Shown: in pieces, positions 10,939-19,026 of the stretch
Layout of the letters: every line of letters begins with the position of its first letter
How positions within the stretch are numbered: the stretch's first letter is position 1
Assembly (NCBI RefSeq): GCF_027587375.1
Contig: NZ_JAMXIC010000004.1
Location: 1 to 64,000, forward strand
Direction of reading: 5' to 3'
Origin: Arthrobacter sp. B2a2-09
GTDB taxonomy: Bacteria; Actinomycetota; Actinomycetes; Actinomycetales; Micrococcaceae
Length of the DNA: 64,000 bases
Position numbers and translations under genes: made by a program
Notes under the pieces: model-generated
Databases searched by the model: none
The model's input: the letters and a program-made list of their open reading frames with translations, nothing else
What the model was told of the DNA's origin: nothing

Positions 10939-11699
10939 GTTGCCACCACCCGGTCCGGGGCGTAGAGGGCGTCCAGTTGGGCGGCGTCGACCTCGGACGA
11001 GGGCAGGTCGAAGGCCGTGGCGCCGTGGAGCAATCCGATGCAGCGGTCCGCGCGTCGCAGCGCGAGATCCGGCTGGTGAAGTACGGCCGCGACGGCCAGC
11101 TTTTCGACGTGCGCGAGGTGCTGCAGGAGGGCCATGACCTGTTCCGCGGCATGGGGATCCAAGGCGGAGACGGGTTCGTCGGCAAGGACGATGTCGGCCC
11201 GCTGGCAGAGCGCCCGGGCCACGGCGACCCGTTGCTGTTGCCCGCCGGACAGCCGGCCGACCCGGTCGAAGGCCCGGTCCGCCAAGCCCACTCGGTCCAA
11301 GCATTCGAGCGCCTCCTGCTGCACTGAGCGGGGAAAGAACAGCGGCGAGAGAGAGCGGCCGGTGGGAATCCGGGCCAGGGCTCCGGCGCAGACGTTGTCC
11401 AGGGCTGTGCGGCGCGGCACCAAGTGGATCTTCTGGAAAATCATGGCCGTCCGTCGCCGGGCCTCCTGCAACTGGCGCCACGGCAAGCTTCCAAGGTCGT
11501 CGCCACCTACTGCGATGACGCCGGCGTCCGGCTGGGCGATCCCCATGACGCAACGCAGGGTGGTGGACTTGCCGGAGCCATTGGCGCCGAGGAAGGCAAG
11601 CAGTTCCCCGGCGCGGACATCGAAGTCCACGCCTTTGAGGACAGGGCGGTTTCCGAACGACTTGTGGAGGCCCCGTACGGAGAGCAACGGGGAATCCAT
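10935..11699 (-). CDS. phnC: Phosphonate ABC transporter ATP-binding protein PhnC
   Basis: A 254-aa ABC ATPase. Walker A is GANGSGKST (about 36-44), the Q-loop is in AMIFQKIHLVPRR, the signature is LSGGQQQRVAVARAL, Walker B ends VLADEPVSALDP and the switch His is in VLHQPDLAL. The IHLVPRRTALDNVCAG stretch and the length match PhnC. The ATG at 11699 shares its first base with the TAA of phnD (TAATG), so translation is coupled through the operon. Confidence 0.92.
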   Translation of the reverse strand: MDSPLLSVRGLHKSFGNRPVLKGVDFDVRAGELLAFLGANGSGKSTTLRCVMGIAQPDAGVIAVGGDDLGSLPWRQLQEARRRTAMIFQKIHLVPRRTALDNVCAGALARIPTGRSLSPLFFPRSVQQEALECLDRVGLADRAFDRVGRLSGGQQQRVAVARALCQRADIVLADEPVSALDPHAAEQVMALLQHLAHVEKLAVAAVLHQPDLALRRADRCIGLLHGATAFDLPSSEVDAAQLDALYAPDRVVAT

Positions 11700-12634
11700 T
11701 ACAGGTTCTTCTCCGTCAGGTTCATGATCTTGGCCAGGTCGAAGAGCGGCTGGTAGTTGTCCTTGGTGACCTCGATCATCGGCCCCGGAGGAGTCACGTC
11801 GAGGAAAGCGCCAACCTTGGCAACGTCAGCGGGGTCCAAGTTGAGGAAAGCGTCCTTGACGGCCTTCTTGAAGGCGGGGTCGGCGTCGGGGCGGACCGTG
11901 ATGGGGTCGTTGGGGATGGGATCGGAGGCCCAGATGCGACGGAAATCGTCTTGCTTGAAAGTTCCCGCGGCGGTGGCGGTGGCGAGGGTCTGGGTGTTGA
12001 TTTCCGCGGCGTCAACCTTGCCGTTCTTCAGAGCCAGCAAGGCTTCGGGGTGTCCGCCTGTGTAGTCCATCTTGAGGTCGGAATCGGCAATGCCCACACC
12101 TCGAAGTCCGAAACGGGGGAGGACGTCTCCGGAAGTGGAACCGACGCTGCCAAGGGCGAGGGACTTGCCCTTGAGGTCCTCGATCTTCTTGATGGGGCTG
12201 TCCTTGGCCACCCAGATTCCTGCGGAGTAGCTGCTCAGCTTCTTTTCGGCGGTGGCGAAGGAAACAAGTGGTTCGGCGCCGGCCTTCTGGCTGGCGAACA
12301 CAAAGCCGAGCGGGCCAAACTCGCCCAGATCCAGCTTGCCGTTGCGCATCGCCAAGACTTCGGCGGAGTAGTCCTCCACCACCTGGACTTTGACGGGGCA
12401 GTTGAGCTTCTTGGAGAGTGCGGCGGCCAGGACATCGTAGGCGGGGGTGAGCTTTGCCGGGTCCTCATAGGGTTCGATGCCGAACTTGATTTCACCGCCG
12501 GGGCAGTTCGCGTTGCTGCCGGCGCTTGCTGTTCCACCCGGGGTTCCGGCGGAATTGGCGGCCCCTCCGCAGGCGGAGAGGGCCAGCGCCGCAGCGATGG
12601 CAAGCGCGGAGGAAGTGAAGAGTTTCGTTTTCAT
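11699..12634 (-). CDS. phnD: Phosphonate-binding lipoprotein PhnD
   Basis: A 311-aa solute-binding lipoprotein of the PhnD/phosphate-phosphonate family. The lipobox LSAC follows a hydrophobic signal and is trailed by a Gly/Ser linker. PhnD-type blocks are IKFGIEPYEDPAKLTPAYDVLAAALSKKL (its first part), DLGEFGPLGFVFA, GKSLALGSVGSTSGDVLPRF and DPIPNDPITVRPD; the serine-rich STSGD loop is the usual phosphonate-binding element. The start ATG at 12634 follows AAGGACTCCC. The nearby catabolic genes suggest that 2-aminoethylphosphonate or a derivative is the ligand. Confidence 0.92.
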   Translation of the reverse strand: MKTKLFTSSALAIAAALALSACGGAANSAGTPGGTASAGSNANCPGGEIKFGIEPYEDPAKLTPAYDVLAAALSKKLNCPVKVQVVEDYSAEVLAMRNGKLDLGEFGPLGFVFASQKAGAEPLVSFATAEKKLSSYSAGIWVAKDSPIKKIEDLKGKSLALGSVGSTSGDVLPRFGLRGVGIADSDLKMDYTGGHPEALLALKNGKVDAAEINTQTLATATAAGTFKQDDFRRIWASDPIPNDPITVRPDADPAFKKAVKDAFLNLDPADVAKVGAFLDVTPPGPMIEVTKDNYQPLFDLAKIMNLTEKNL

Positions 12635-12668
12635 GGGAGTCCTTTTGCGAATGGGAAGGAAGAACGGG

Positions 12669-13913
12669 TCAGTAAAGCCGGGAGATGTTGCGGTGTGCGA
12701 GTCCAAAGGACAGGGTCATTCCGACGCCGGACGTCACCGAGACGACCGTGACGCCGGGTTGGGTTTCGCGGACCAGGATGGGGGCAACGGAACTGGAGGC
12801 ATAGATTCCCTGCCAGCGTTCGATCACGTCCAAGGGTGTCCCCATGGCCCGCTCGATGTCCGTGTTCAAGATGGTGGTGATGGATTCCTCCATGAACGGT
12901 GCCGCCGTGCGGTGGTAGTGGTGCGAGTCCCCGAGGATCACCGTCCCGTCGGGGCGTTGCGTGAACATCACGTTCGCTCCGATGTCCAGTAGCTCGGGCC
13001 GGTCCTGTTCCACTTCTGCCCGCAGCGCGGCCGCTGCCGGCATGTCCGTGAAGGCCGGGTAGCGGAGCATTGACGTCGCGGTGAGGACCGCGGGGCCGAT
13101 CGTCAGCCCTGGTGGCTGGGCGGCGCGGGACATCTGCAGGGCGCAGCGTTCGATCCGGTGTTCCTCGGCAAGCGAAGGAAACAGATAGTCGACGTCGTGG
13201 CCGACGCAGACGAATACCTGTTTGCCCTGGAAGTCGCCACGGGAAGTGCGGACGGTTGGGTGGCCAGCAACGTCTTCGAAGCCGAGGGCGGCGGTGTTCC
13301 AGTGGATGTCGACGCCGGGTTGGCGGGCGAGCCAGTCGGCGAGCTTGGCGACCGTGGTCCGGGGGTCCACCCGCACGTCGTCCCGGAGGAAGGCTCCGCC
13401 CACCAATCCGGGCCAGGAAGCGGAGGCCGCTCCGCCGTCGTCTGGCACGGTTCCTTCCGCGCCGGAACCCAATCGCGACCGCACCCCAGCGGGGGAGAGC
13501 AGCTCAACTTGGCCCTCTTCGCGGGCCGCGGACAGCTCCCGGAGCACGTTCATTTCGGTATCCGTCCGAGCGAGCACCACGGCACCGGATTCGACGGCCC
13601 AGAAACCGGCCAGGGCAGCGAACTTGAGCCAGTACTTACGGGAGGTCTTTGCCAATTCGTAAAGCTCGCCGGATTGGGCGGTCACGCAACAGTGGCCGAA
13701 GTTCCTGACAGAGGCGCCCACGGCGTGGTGGTCGCGCTCGAGGATTGTCACGCTCAAGCCGTTGGCGACGGCGTGTGCGGCGTGAGCGAGCCCGACGATG
13801 CCGGCGCCCACGATGACAACATCGGAGCATGATCCTGTCGCAGGCGGACCGCCGGAGGGGGAAGGTTGGATGTTCACGCCATTGACATTGGACTGCTTGG
13901 AAGGCGGAATCAA
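12669..13913 (-). CDS. FAD-dependent oxidoreductase of the phosphonate-linked DAO family (TIGR03364-like)
   Basis: A 414-aa D-amino-acid-oxidase-fold flavoprotein. The Rossmann motif VVIVGAGIVGLAHA begins near residue 32, VRNFGHCCVTAQSGE is a family block, and the C terminus has VVSVTSGVGMTLSFGLAHRN closing the FAD site. Proteins of this type recur next to phosphonate genes and are proposed or reported to oxidise 2-aminoethylphosphonate or N-methylated forms to phosphonoacetaldehyde. Here it lies between phnD and the phosphonatase-type gene, and no PhnW aminotransferase is present, which supports that role. I choose a TTG start at 13913 because GTGGAG lies 7 nt upstream; a GTG at 13877 is the alternative. 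A palindromic operator lies immediately upstream. Confidence 0.85.
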   Translation of the reverse strand: MIPPSKQSNVNGVNIQPSPSGGPPATGSCSDVVIVGAGIVGLAHAAHAVANGLSVTILERDHHAVGASVRNFGHCCVTAQSGELYELAKTSRKYWLKFAALAGFWAVESGAVVLARTDTEMNVLRELSAAREEGQVELLSPAGVRSRLGSGAEGTVPDDGGAASASWPGLVGGAFLRDDVRVDPRTTVAKLADWLARQPGVDIHWNTAALGFEDVAGHPTVRTSRGDFQGKQVFVCVGHDVDYLFPSLAEEHRIERCALQMSRAAQPPGLTIGPAVLTATSMLRYPAFTDMPAAAALRAEVEQDRPELLDIGANVMFTQRPDGTVILGDSHHYHRTAAPFMEESITTILNTDIERAMGTPLDVIERWQGIYASSSVAPILVRETQPGVTVVSVTSGVGMTLSFGLAHRNISRLY

Positions 13914-13924
13914 GCCAGAACTCC

Positions 13925-13940
13925 ACTTGTATATACAAGT
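13925..13940. promoter_or_regulatory. GntR/HutC operator in the divergent phosphonate promoter
   Basis: ACTTGTATATACAAGT is a perfect 16-bp palindrome. Its core GTATATAC fits the GTNTANAC consensus of HutC-subfamily GntR regulators. It lies 12 bp upstream of the oxidoreductase start, where it would cover that gene's -10 region. Confidence 0.8.
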
Positions 13941-14023
13941 TTACCGAGACTTTACTTTGGACCTTGATGGTTCATTCATCGTTTACCTTCAAGCCCGGAA
14001 ATATGGGGCGCCGGGCCGCGCCA

Positions 14024-14039
14024 ACTTGTATTATCAACT
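14024..14039. promoter_or_regulatory. Second GntR operator overlapping the -10 of the regulator gene
   Basis: ACTTGTATTATCAACT is a degraded copy of the palindrome at 13925. It contains TATTAT (14029-14034), a near-consensus -10 placed so that transcription would begin at about 14041, the start codon itself. This implies autoregulation and a leaderless mRNA. No good -35 is seen. Confidence 0.6.
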
Positions 14040-14040
14040 G

Positions 14041-14796
14041 GTGAGTATCCAGCAGAACGCACCCCTGCATGTCCGCCTCAGCGAGGAGTTCATGCGCCGC
14101 ATCACGGACGGCACCTGGCCGCCGGGCTCGCAATTGCCCAGCGAGGCCGCGCTGTGCAAGGAGTTCGGGACGTCCCGTGGGCCCATCCGTCAGGCGCTCG
14201 CGTTCCTGCGGGCAGAGGGCGCCGTCACGGGTGGCCGCGGCCGCCCGCCGATGGTGCGTTCGACCGTCCCATCACAGTCGTTCTCGACGTTCAATTCCTT
14301 CACCGAATGGGCCATCGGCATTGGCAAGACCCCCGGGCAGCGAACGTTGGAGGTGGCGCACCGTGAGGCGAGCGCCGAAGCGGCCGACGCGCTCGGGCTG
14401 GAGCCGGGGGAGAAGGTGGTGGAGCTGCTGCGCGTCCGCTACATGGACGGCGTGCCCGCCATGATCGAGCGCACCAGCTTCATCCTGGAGGTGGGCCGCT
14501 TGCTCTTCGATTTCGATACCGATTCAGGCTCCATCTTCGCCTTCCTCAAGGCTCAAGGCGTGGACCTCTACAGTGCCCGCCACACCATCGACGCCGTGGC
14601 CGCGGGCGAGGAAGATGCGGAACTGCTCGAACAAGCCGAAGGGATTCCCCTTTTGCGGGAACGCCGCGTGACCAGCTCGGCCGACGGTAAGGCCATCGAA
14701 TACTCGGAGGACCGGTACTTGCCGGCACTCACCAACTTCACCATCGACAACACCGCGGAACGCCGCGCCGCTTTGGTGCGCATCCACGCCGAATAG
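14041..14796 (+). CDS. GntR-family (HutC/UTRA) regulator of phosphonate genes
   Basis: A 251-aa regulator. The winged-helix GntR domain occupies about 5-70 (LHVRLSEEFMRRITDGTWPPG, then LPSEAALCKEFGTSRGPIRQALAFLRAEG). The UTRA effector domain follows (VELLRVRYMDGVPAMIERTSF, ending SEDRYLPALTNFTI). The GTG at 14041 is taken as the start because it matches the usual GntR N terminus; there is no Shine-Dalgarno, but a -10 sits exactly where a leaderless transcript would need it. The gene is divergent from the oxidoreductase-phnDCE operon and 13 bp upstream of the phosphonatase gene, so it probably senses a phosphonate intermediate and controls both directions. Confidence 0.9.
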   Translation: MSIQQNAPLHVRLSEEFMRRITDGTWPPGSQLPSEAALCKEFGTSRGPIRQALAFLRAEGAVTGGRGRPPMVRSTVPSQSFSTFNSFTEWAIGIGKTPGQRTLEVAHREASAEAADALGLEPGEKVVELLRVRYMDGVPAMIERTSFILEVGRLLFDFDTDSGSIFAFLKAQGVDLYSARHTIDAVAAGEEDAELLEQAEGIPLLRERRVTSSADGKAIEYSEDRYLPALTNFTIDNTAERRAALVRIHAE

Positions 14797-14809
14797 ACCA
14801 GAGGAACAC

Positions 14810-15502
14810 ATGATCAAGCTCGTTGCCTGCGACATGGCCGGAACCACCATCGACGAACACGGGGACGTCTACGTGGCGCTGGCTCGCTGCGTGGAAGAGA
14901 CCGGGGCAAGCACCACTCCCGAAGCCGTCCAGGAATGGATGGGAGCCGACAAAGTGGAAGCCATCGCGGCGCTGATCACCAAGGGTGGTGGCACTGCGAC
15001 ACCGGAGATTGTCCAGGCGGCGTTCCTCCGCTTCAAGGAGCTTCTCGCTGACTTCTACGAGCAGAACCCGCCGGTAGCGCTCGACGGCGTTGAGGACGCC
15101 TTCCGCGAATTGCGCAGCCGGGGCGTCAAGATCGCCCTGACCACGGGATTCTCGCGCGATGTCGCGGAGCCGCTCCTGGCGCGGCTCGGCTGGTCGCTTG
15201 CGGGCACGGGTACAGCGCCCGACGACGGCGGCTTGCTTGACGCCGTCGTCTGCTCTGACGATGTGGCGGCCGGACGTCCGGCGCCCCATATGATCCACCG
15301 CGCCATGGAGCTGACGGGAGTGATGGACGTCCGCGAAGTGCTGGCTGCCGGAGACACCACGAACGACCTCAAAGCGGCCAAGAACGCGGGAGTGACGGCT
15401 GTCGGTGTCCTGACAGGAAAACTGGGACGCGAGGAACTCGCCGGACACCCGCACGATCACATCCTGGCGGGAGTCAAGGATATTCCGGCGCTGCTGGCTT
15501 GA
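14810..15502 (+). CDS. Phosphonatase-type HAD hydrolase (phosphonoacetaldehyde hydrolase candidate)
   Basis: A 230-aa HAD hydrolase. The nucleophile motif is D8-M-A10-G-T-T-I-D: the second acid of ordinary HAD phosphatases is Ala, which is characteristic of phosphonoacetaldehyde hydrolase. The cap domain has WMGADKVEAIAAL, where K48 lines up with the Schiff-base Lys of PhnX (pattern MGxxKxxxxxAL). LTTGFSRDV supplies motif 2, GRPAPHMI motif 3 and AGDTTNDLKAAKNAG motif 4. Together these support cleavage of a C-P bond of phosphonoacetaldehyde to acetaldehyde and phosphate. The ATG at 14810 follows GAGGAACAC. It is co-directional with the GntR gene. Confidence 0.85.
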   Translation: MIKLVACDMAGTTIDEHGDVYVALARCVEETGASTTPEAVQEWMGADKVEAIAALITKGGGTATPEIVQAAFLRFKELLADFYEQNPPVALDGVEDAFRELRSRGVKIALTTGFSRDVAEPLLARLGWSLAGTGTAPDDGGLLDAVVCSDDVAAGRPAPHMIHRAMELTGVMDVREVLAAGDTTNDLKAAKNAGVTAVGVLTGKLGREELAGHPHDHILAGVKDIPALLA

Positions 15503-15567
15503 TTCAAGCGGCCGGATCACAAGGCGGCCGTTTTGAGCTGCGCCGTCGGCATGGAAGATTGGACCGG

Positions 15568-16014
15568 GTGAAATTCCTCCTTCCTTCGCAGACCTCATCC
15601 TCGCGTGGCATCGCGTTTCTGAGGATCGTGTTCGGCGGCCTTTTGCTGCTGCACGGAGTCCAGAAGCTGCTGGCCGGGCAGCCGGCGTTTGAGGCAACCA
15701 TCGCCGCCATGGGTGTTCAAAAAGCGGGGCTGATGTCCTGGCTGGTCATCTGGGGTGAAACCGGACTGGGCGCACTCTTGGTACTCGGCGCCCTGACCAG
15801 GGTGGCTGGCTTCCTGGCCGCCCTCATGTACGCGGGGATCTGGTTTGTCACCGAATCAGGCAAGCCGTTGTTGAGTGATAGTCCCGGAATCAACGCTGAG
15901 CTGCTCATTCTGTATATCGCGTTGGCGTTGGCGTTTGCCTTCATCGGTTCCGGGGCGGTTTCGCTGGACCGGAAACTGTTTGCCGGGAAGCCAGCCAGGA
16001 AGTCGCGGCGCTAG
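15568..16014 (+). CDS. DoxX-family membrane protein
   Basis: A 148-aa protein with four predicted helices (about 15-35, 50-70, 73-95, 105-125). Family features are GIAFLRIVFGGLLLLHGVQKLL near the N terminus and WGETGLGALLVLGALTRVAG after it. DoxX-family proteins are small quinone/redox-related membrane proteins of mostly unknown role. The start at the GTG 15568 is the first one giving the family N terminus; its ribosome site is weak. It converges with the next gene, with only 5 bp between stops. Confidence 0.8.
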   Translation: MKFLLPSQTSSSRGIAFLRIVFGGLLLLHGVQKLLAGQPAFEATIAAMGVQKAGLMSWLVIWGETGLGALLVLGALTRVAGFLAALMYAGIWFVTESGKPLLSDSPGINAELLILYIALALAFAFIGSGAVSLDRKLFAGKPARKSRR

Positions 16015-16019
16015 GCGCC

Positions 16020-17084
16020 CTAGCGCCGTCCGGCCTGGAGACCCGCGCGGGCCATGGCGTCCGCGTAGGAGCGGCCCATTTCGATCAGCCATTCGGTCTG
16101 GCGTTCCTTGGAACCGGCGAAGGCGCGCCCGTGCAGCGAACGGGCCTTGTAGACCTTCAGGCCGCGGCGCCAGATCAGCTGGTTGTCAGTCTTGAGGAGC
16201 ATCTGCGCCAGGCGGTTGGCTTCCGTTCCATGGGCGACGATCGCCGAGGCGCGCGGAACGAGTTTGAGGAAAGCGAGGAGCGGCTTGAGGCCGGCGGCGA
16301 TCTGCTCGGGAGTCAGCTTTCCGTTCGCCTCGCCCGGCGTGAACCACGGGTGGGTGTTCCACGGCATCATCCATTCCGGGCGCAGGCCGAGCTGGAACTG
16401 CAGGCCCAGTAGCCGGGTGGCGGCGGCGTCGTCGCCAGCCCAGACAACGCCCCGCGGGGAGGCCTCGCTGGTGTTGGAGAACAGCGTGACAATCCGGCAG
16501 TCCTCCACCGAGTGCATCGGATCAACGTAGGGGACCTCGAAGCCCGGGCGGAGCTTGCGGAGGAACTCCACATGCCCGTTGACCGGGGCGATGTGCGGGG
16601 CGAAGAAGGGGCTGTCCGGAACCGCGGGAGCCTCGGCTTCTTGGGTAGCCGGAGCCTCTTCGGAGCTTGCCGGTTCGACGACGGCCCTTTCGACGACGGT
16701 CACAGACGGCGTCTCTTCGGCGGCCTCGGCAAGCGGGGCTTCAATCGCGGGAGCGGCCACAGGTGCCACACTGCGGGTAATGACCGGGCTGGCCTCGGGC
16801 AACGACTTTGACGAAGCCTTCTTAGGCGCGGCTGTCTTTACGGCAGCGGCCTTCGGAGCGTCTTTCCGGGCCGGAGCCTTCTTTTCGGCTTTGGCCGGGG
16901 CGTCGACGTCATCGTCGTCGTCGAACAAACCATCGAAGAGCTTGTCGAGTTCGTCGTAACCGCTGCCGTAGTCGTCGTCGAGCTCGGGGCCGCGCCCGAA
17001 ACCTTCCTCGTACCGCGAGTCCAGTTCGCTGCGGTAATCCTCGTCGTGGACCTCGAAATAGTCAGATTCGGCCAGTACGGTCAT
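16020..17084 (-). CDS. Uracil-DNA-glycosylase-like protein with an acidic low-complexity N-terminal extension
   Basis: A 354-aa protein in two parts. Residues 1-60 are very acidic (ESDYFEVHDEDY, DDDDDVD). Residues 60-180 are a Lys/Ala/Pro then Glu/Ala/Pro low-complexity linker. The rest looks like a uracil-DNA-glycosylase-fold domain: VPYVDPMHS, VTLFSNTSEASPRGVVWAGDDAAATRLL, MPWNTHPWF (compare NxxPW of UDGs) and FLKLVPRASAIVAHGTEANRL (compare the LGxxA helix). The fold call comes from these motif positions only and is moderate. The extension suggests a tether or DNA/SSB-mimicking tail. Confidence 0.6.
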   Translation of the reverse strand: MTVLAESDYFEVHDEDYRSELDSRYEEGFGRGPELDDDYGSGYDELDKLFDGLFDDDDDVDAPAKAEKKAPARKDAPKAAAVKTAAPKKASSKSLPEASPVITRSVAPVAAPAIEAPLAEAAEETPSVTVVERAVVEPASSEEAPATQEAEAPAVPDSPFFAPHIAPVNGHVEFLRKLRPGFEVPYVDPMHSVEDCRIVTLFSNTSEASPRGVVWAGDDAAATRLLGLQFQLGLRPEWMMPWNTHPWFTPGEANGKLTPEQIAAGLKPLLAFLKLVPRASAIVAHGTEANRLAQMLLKTDNQLIWRRGLKVYKARSLHGRAFAGSKERQTEWLIEMGRSYADAMARAGLQAGRR

Positions 17085-17339
17085 GAGAGCAGTGGTCTCC
17101 TGGGGTCGGGCAGAGGCCAGTATCGGGCGCGTGGGGGCACGTCCGTTCCGGACCAGTTGATGGGGAGGCTCTCCGGGGGACCGGTTGAGCCTTTAGATCT
17201 TAGCAAGCCACAGCTGGTCTGGTGTCCTTCCGCCGTTCATCTGACTCGGTATGTCGCGCAGCCCCGGCGCATGAAGGAACCACGATGCGTCGAATATCAC
17301 CCCGTATGCGCCGCCGAGGGCGCGCGCAGAGACACGGGA
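17085..17339. other. Intergenic region with no recognised gene
   Basis: The gap between the UDG-like gene and the terminator of the DUF3100 gene holds the upstream region of the former. Short open frames here lack ribosome sites and codon bias. No repeat or operator was recognised. Confidence 0.5.
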
Positions 17340-17377
17340 GGGCGGTGGAATAGACGAAAGAGTCCATTCCACCGCCC
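17340..17377 (-). terminator. Hairpin 3' of the DUF3100 gene
   Basis: GGGCGGTGGAAT (17340-17351) pairs perfectly with ATTCCACCGCCC (17366-17377) around a 14-nt loop, 29 bp beyond the stop of the minus-strand gene. There is no T-tract, as is common in high-G+C actinobacteria. Confidence 0.7.
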
Positions 17378-17406
17378 GTGCGGCGTCAGTTGTTCGGCGT
17401 CAGCCC

Positions 17407-18816
17407 TCAGACATGGATGACGAATTGCGCAAGTGCTGCGGCTGCTACGAAACTCGCGGAGAACGTGATTGTCGCCACAATCACCGTGCGCCAGTTCAGG
17501 GACTTCAGCGCGTTGACGTCGCGCCCCACGTTCATGCCGAGCAGGGCGATTGATCCAAGGCCTACGTACAGCGGGTCAAGGTTGTGGGTGAAGGAGACGA
17601 TCATTCCACTGAAAGGATGGATCGGGGCCGTTGCCAAAGTGGCGAGAGCAAGGACCCATACGCTCGACGGCACGGCCGGCACGTACTTGGCGAGTACGAA
17701 TGCCAGGGCGGTAAGGAGGCCGAGGATCACTACGCCGATGACGTCGTTGACACTGATGGACTTGGTACCCAAGGCGTTGAGGACCACGCCCGCGGCGATG
17801 CTTGCAACGAAAGCGATGATCCACGTTGAAGGCCTCGTACGCACCTCCGGGTCCTGGATTACGGCCGAAACGTCTACTTTGCTTCGGTCCTGCCGCCGGC
17901 TCTGGTTTGCTGAAACAGCGTTTCCGTAGCGGTCAAGGCGCTTGCCGTCGTCGTCACGGCGGAAGATGCGCGACCAGAACTTGTAGAGCCGCAGGGACAT
18001 CGGCAACGAAAGGAAGGCCCCGGCGTAGAAGCCGACAAGGTTCGTCACCAGGTTCGACAGGGCCGCCAGCGCCATGATTTCCGGCGCCTGCCCCGGGTAG
18101 AGGATGGACAGGGCAGCTACGCCGCCAAGCATCATGGATCCCGAGCCGAGGCCCAGGCCCAGCGCCAGGGCAAGCGGGTCGAAGATTCCCATCCCGCTGA
18201 GGAGTCCGGCCAGCAGGGAGATGAAGACTGCTCCGAAGACGCTGCCCAGGAGCCACACGGAGAACACGCCGCGGTAGACCGGAGACTTCACGCCGAACCG
18301 CTGCAGTGCGTAGGCCAAGTAGGACTCGCGGTCGATTGCCCAGGTGGCGCCGATAGCCGTGCGGCCCATGCCCAGCGCGACGCCGACCGGCAGGGCGATG
18401 ATGACCGTTCCGAAGATGTGGCCTACTTCCTGGAGCAGGATGGCCGGGCCGAGGGAGCTCAGTTTGGCGAAGGAGGGTCCAACCTGGGTGCCGAGGGCCC
18501 CCAGGAACATGACGATGCTGACGTTGAGCAGCACGGAGGCCACGGCACGGCTTTGGCCGGACATGGGGCGTACCTTCTGCACGCCGATCACAGCGCCAAT
18601 CAGCACGGCCCACAAGACCGGCATGAGCACGATCGCGGCGTTGCCCAGGGGAATCTTGTGCGTTCCAGCCAGGATGGCGACGGCGCAGACGGCCGTGGAG
18701 AGCAGGATCATCGATCCCCATTGCCGCGCGGTCGGCGTGAAGAGGCGGGTCCGGCCGTCGTCGACCTTGACTACGGGCGTATCCACCTCCGGAGTGGTTG
18801 TGGATTGGTTCTTCAT
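17407..18816 (-). CDS. DUF3100-type polytopic membrane protein
   Basis: A 469-aa protein with about ten membrane segments in two halves, separated by a charged cytoplasmic loop (RRDDDGKRLDRYGNAVS, about 300-330). Blocks such as IALPVGVALGMGRTAIGATWAIDRE, GSGSMMLGGVAALSILYPGQ and LGSIALLGMNVGRDVNALKS match my recollection of DUF3100 proteins, which are transporter-like but unassigned. The start ATG at 18816 (MKNQSTTT) follows AAGGA and avoids a non-hydrophobic upstream extension. It is divergent from an amidohydrolase across a GntR-type operator, so the pair probably imports and then deaminates or hydrolyses the same small compound. Confidence 0.75.
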   Translation of the reverse strand: MKNQSTTTPEVDTPVVKVDDGRTRLFTPTARQWGSMILLSTAVCAVAILAGTHKIPLGNAAIVLMPVLWAVLIGAVIGVQKVRPMSGQSRAVASVLLNVSIVMFLGALGTQVGPSFAKLSSLGPAILLQEVGHIFGTVIIALPVGVALGMGRTAIGATWAIDRESYLAYALQRFGVKSPVYRGVFSVWLLGSVFGAVFISLLAGLLSGMGIFDPLALALGLGLGSGSMMLGGVAALSILYPGQAPEIMALAALSNLVTNLVGFYAGAFLSLPMSLRLYKFWSRIFRRDDDGKRLDRYGNAVSANQSRRQDRSKVDVSAVIQDPEVRTRPSTWIIAFVASIAAGVVLNALGTKSISVNDVIGVVILGLLTALAFVLAKYVPAVPSSVWVLALATLATAPIHPFSGMIVSFTHNLDPLYVGLGSIALLGMNVGRDVNALKSLNWRTVIVATITFSASFVAAAALAQFVIHV

Positions 18817-18870
18817 TGTTGTGAATCCTTCGTGTGCTGCAGAGGCGAAAGATGGATGTACCCCACGCCA

Positions 18871-18884
18871 TTTGGTATACCAAA
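18871..18884. promoter_or_regulatory. GntR/FadR-type operator
   Basis: TTTGGTATACCAAA is a perfect 14-bp palindrome with the TGGTATACCA core typical of FadR-subfamily GntR sites. It lies in the divergent region between the DUF3100 gene and the amidohydrolase gene. No GntR gene lies next to it. Confidence 0.75.
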
Positions 18885-19002
18885 AATGGTAAGGTGGATC
18901 ACATCGCAATGCAAGACATGTCACAAAAGCTGTTGAAAGTCCTGAAAGCGAGGGCGCTTGGGCGCTCCGTCAGCTTCGAACTTGATCTGCGGCTACTTGA
19001 CC

Positions 19003-19014
19003 TGGGATACCAAA
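19003..19014. promoter_or_regulatory. Second, imperfect GntR site near the amidohydrolase ribosome site
   Basis: TGGGATACCAAA repeats the right side of the palindrome at 18871 with one change in the left half. It sits 4 bp before the GGAGG ribosome site of the amidohydrolase gene, where a bound repressor would block transcription. Confidence 0.5.
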
Positions 19015-19026
19015 CTTGGAGGGTTC

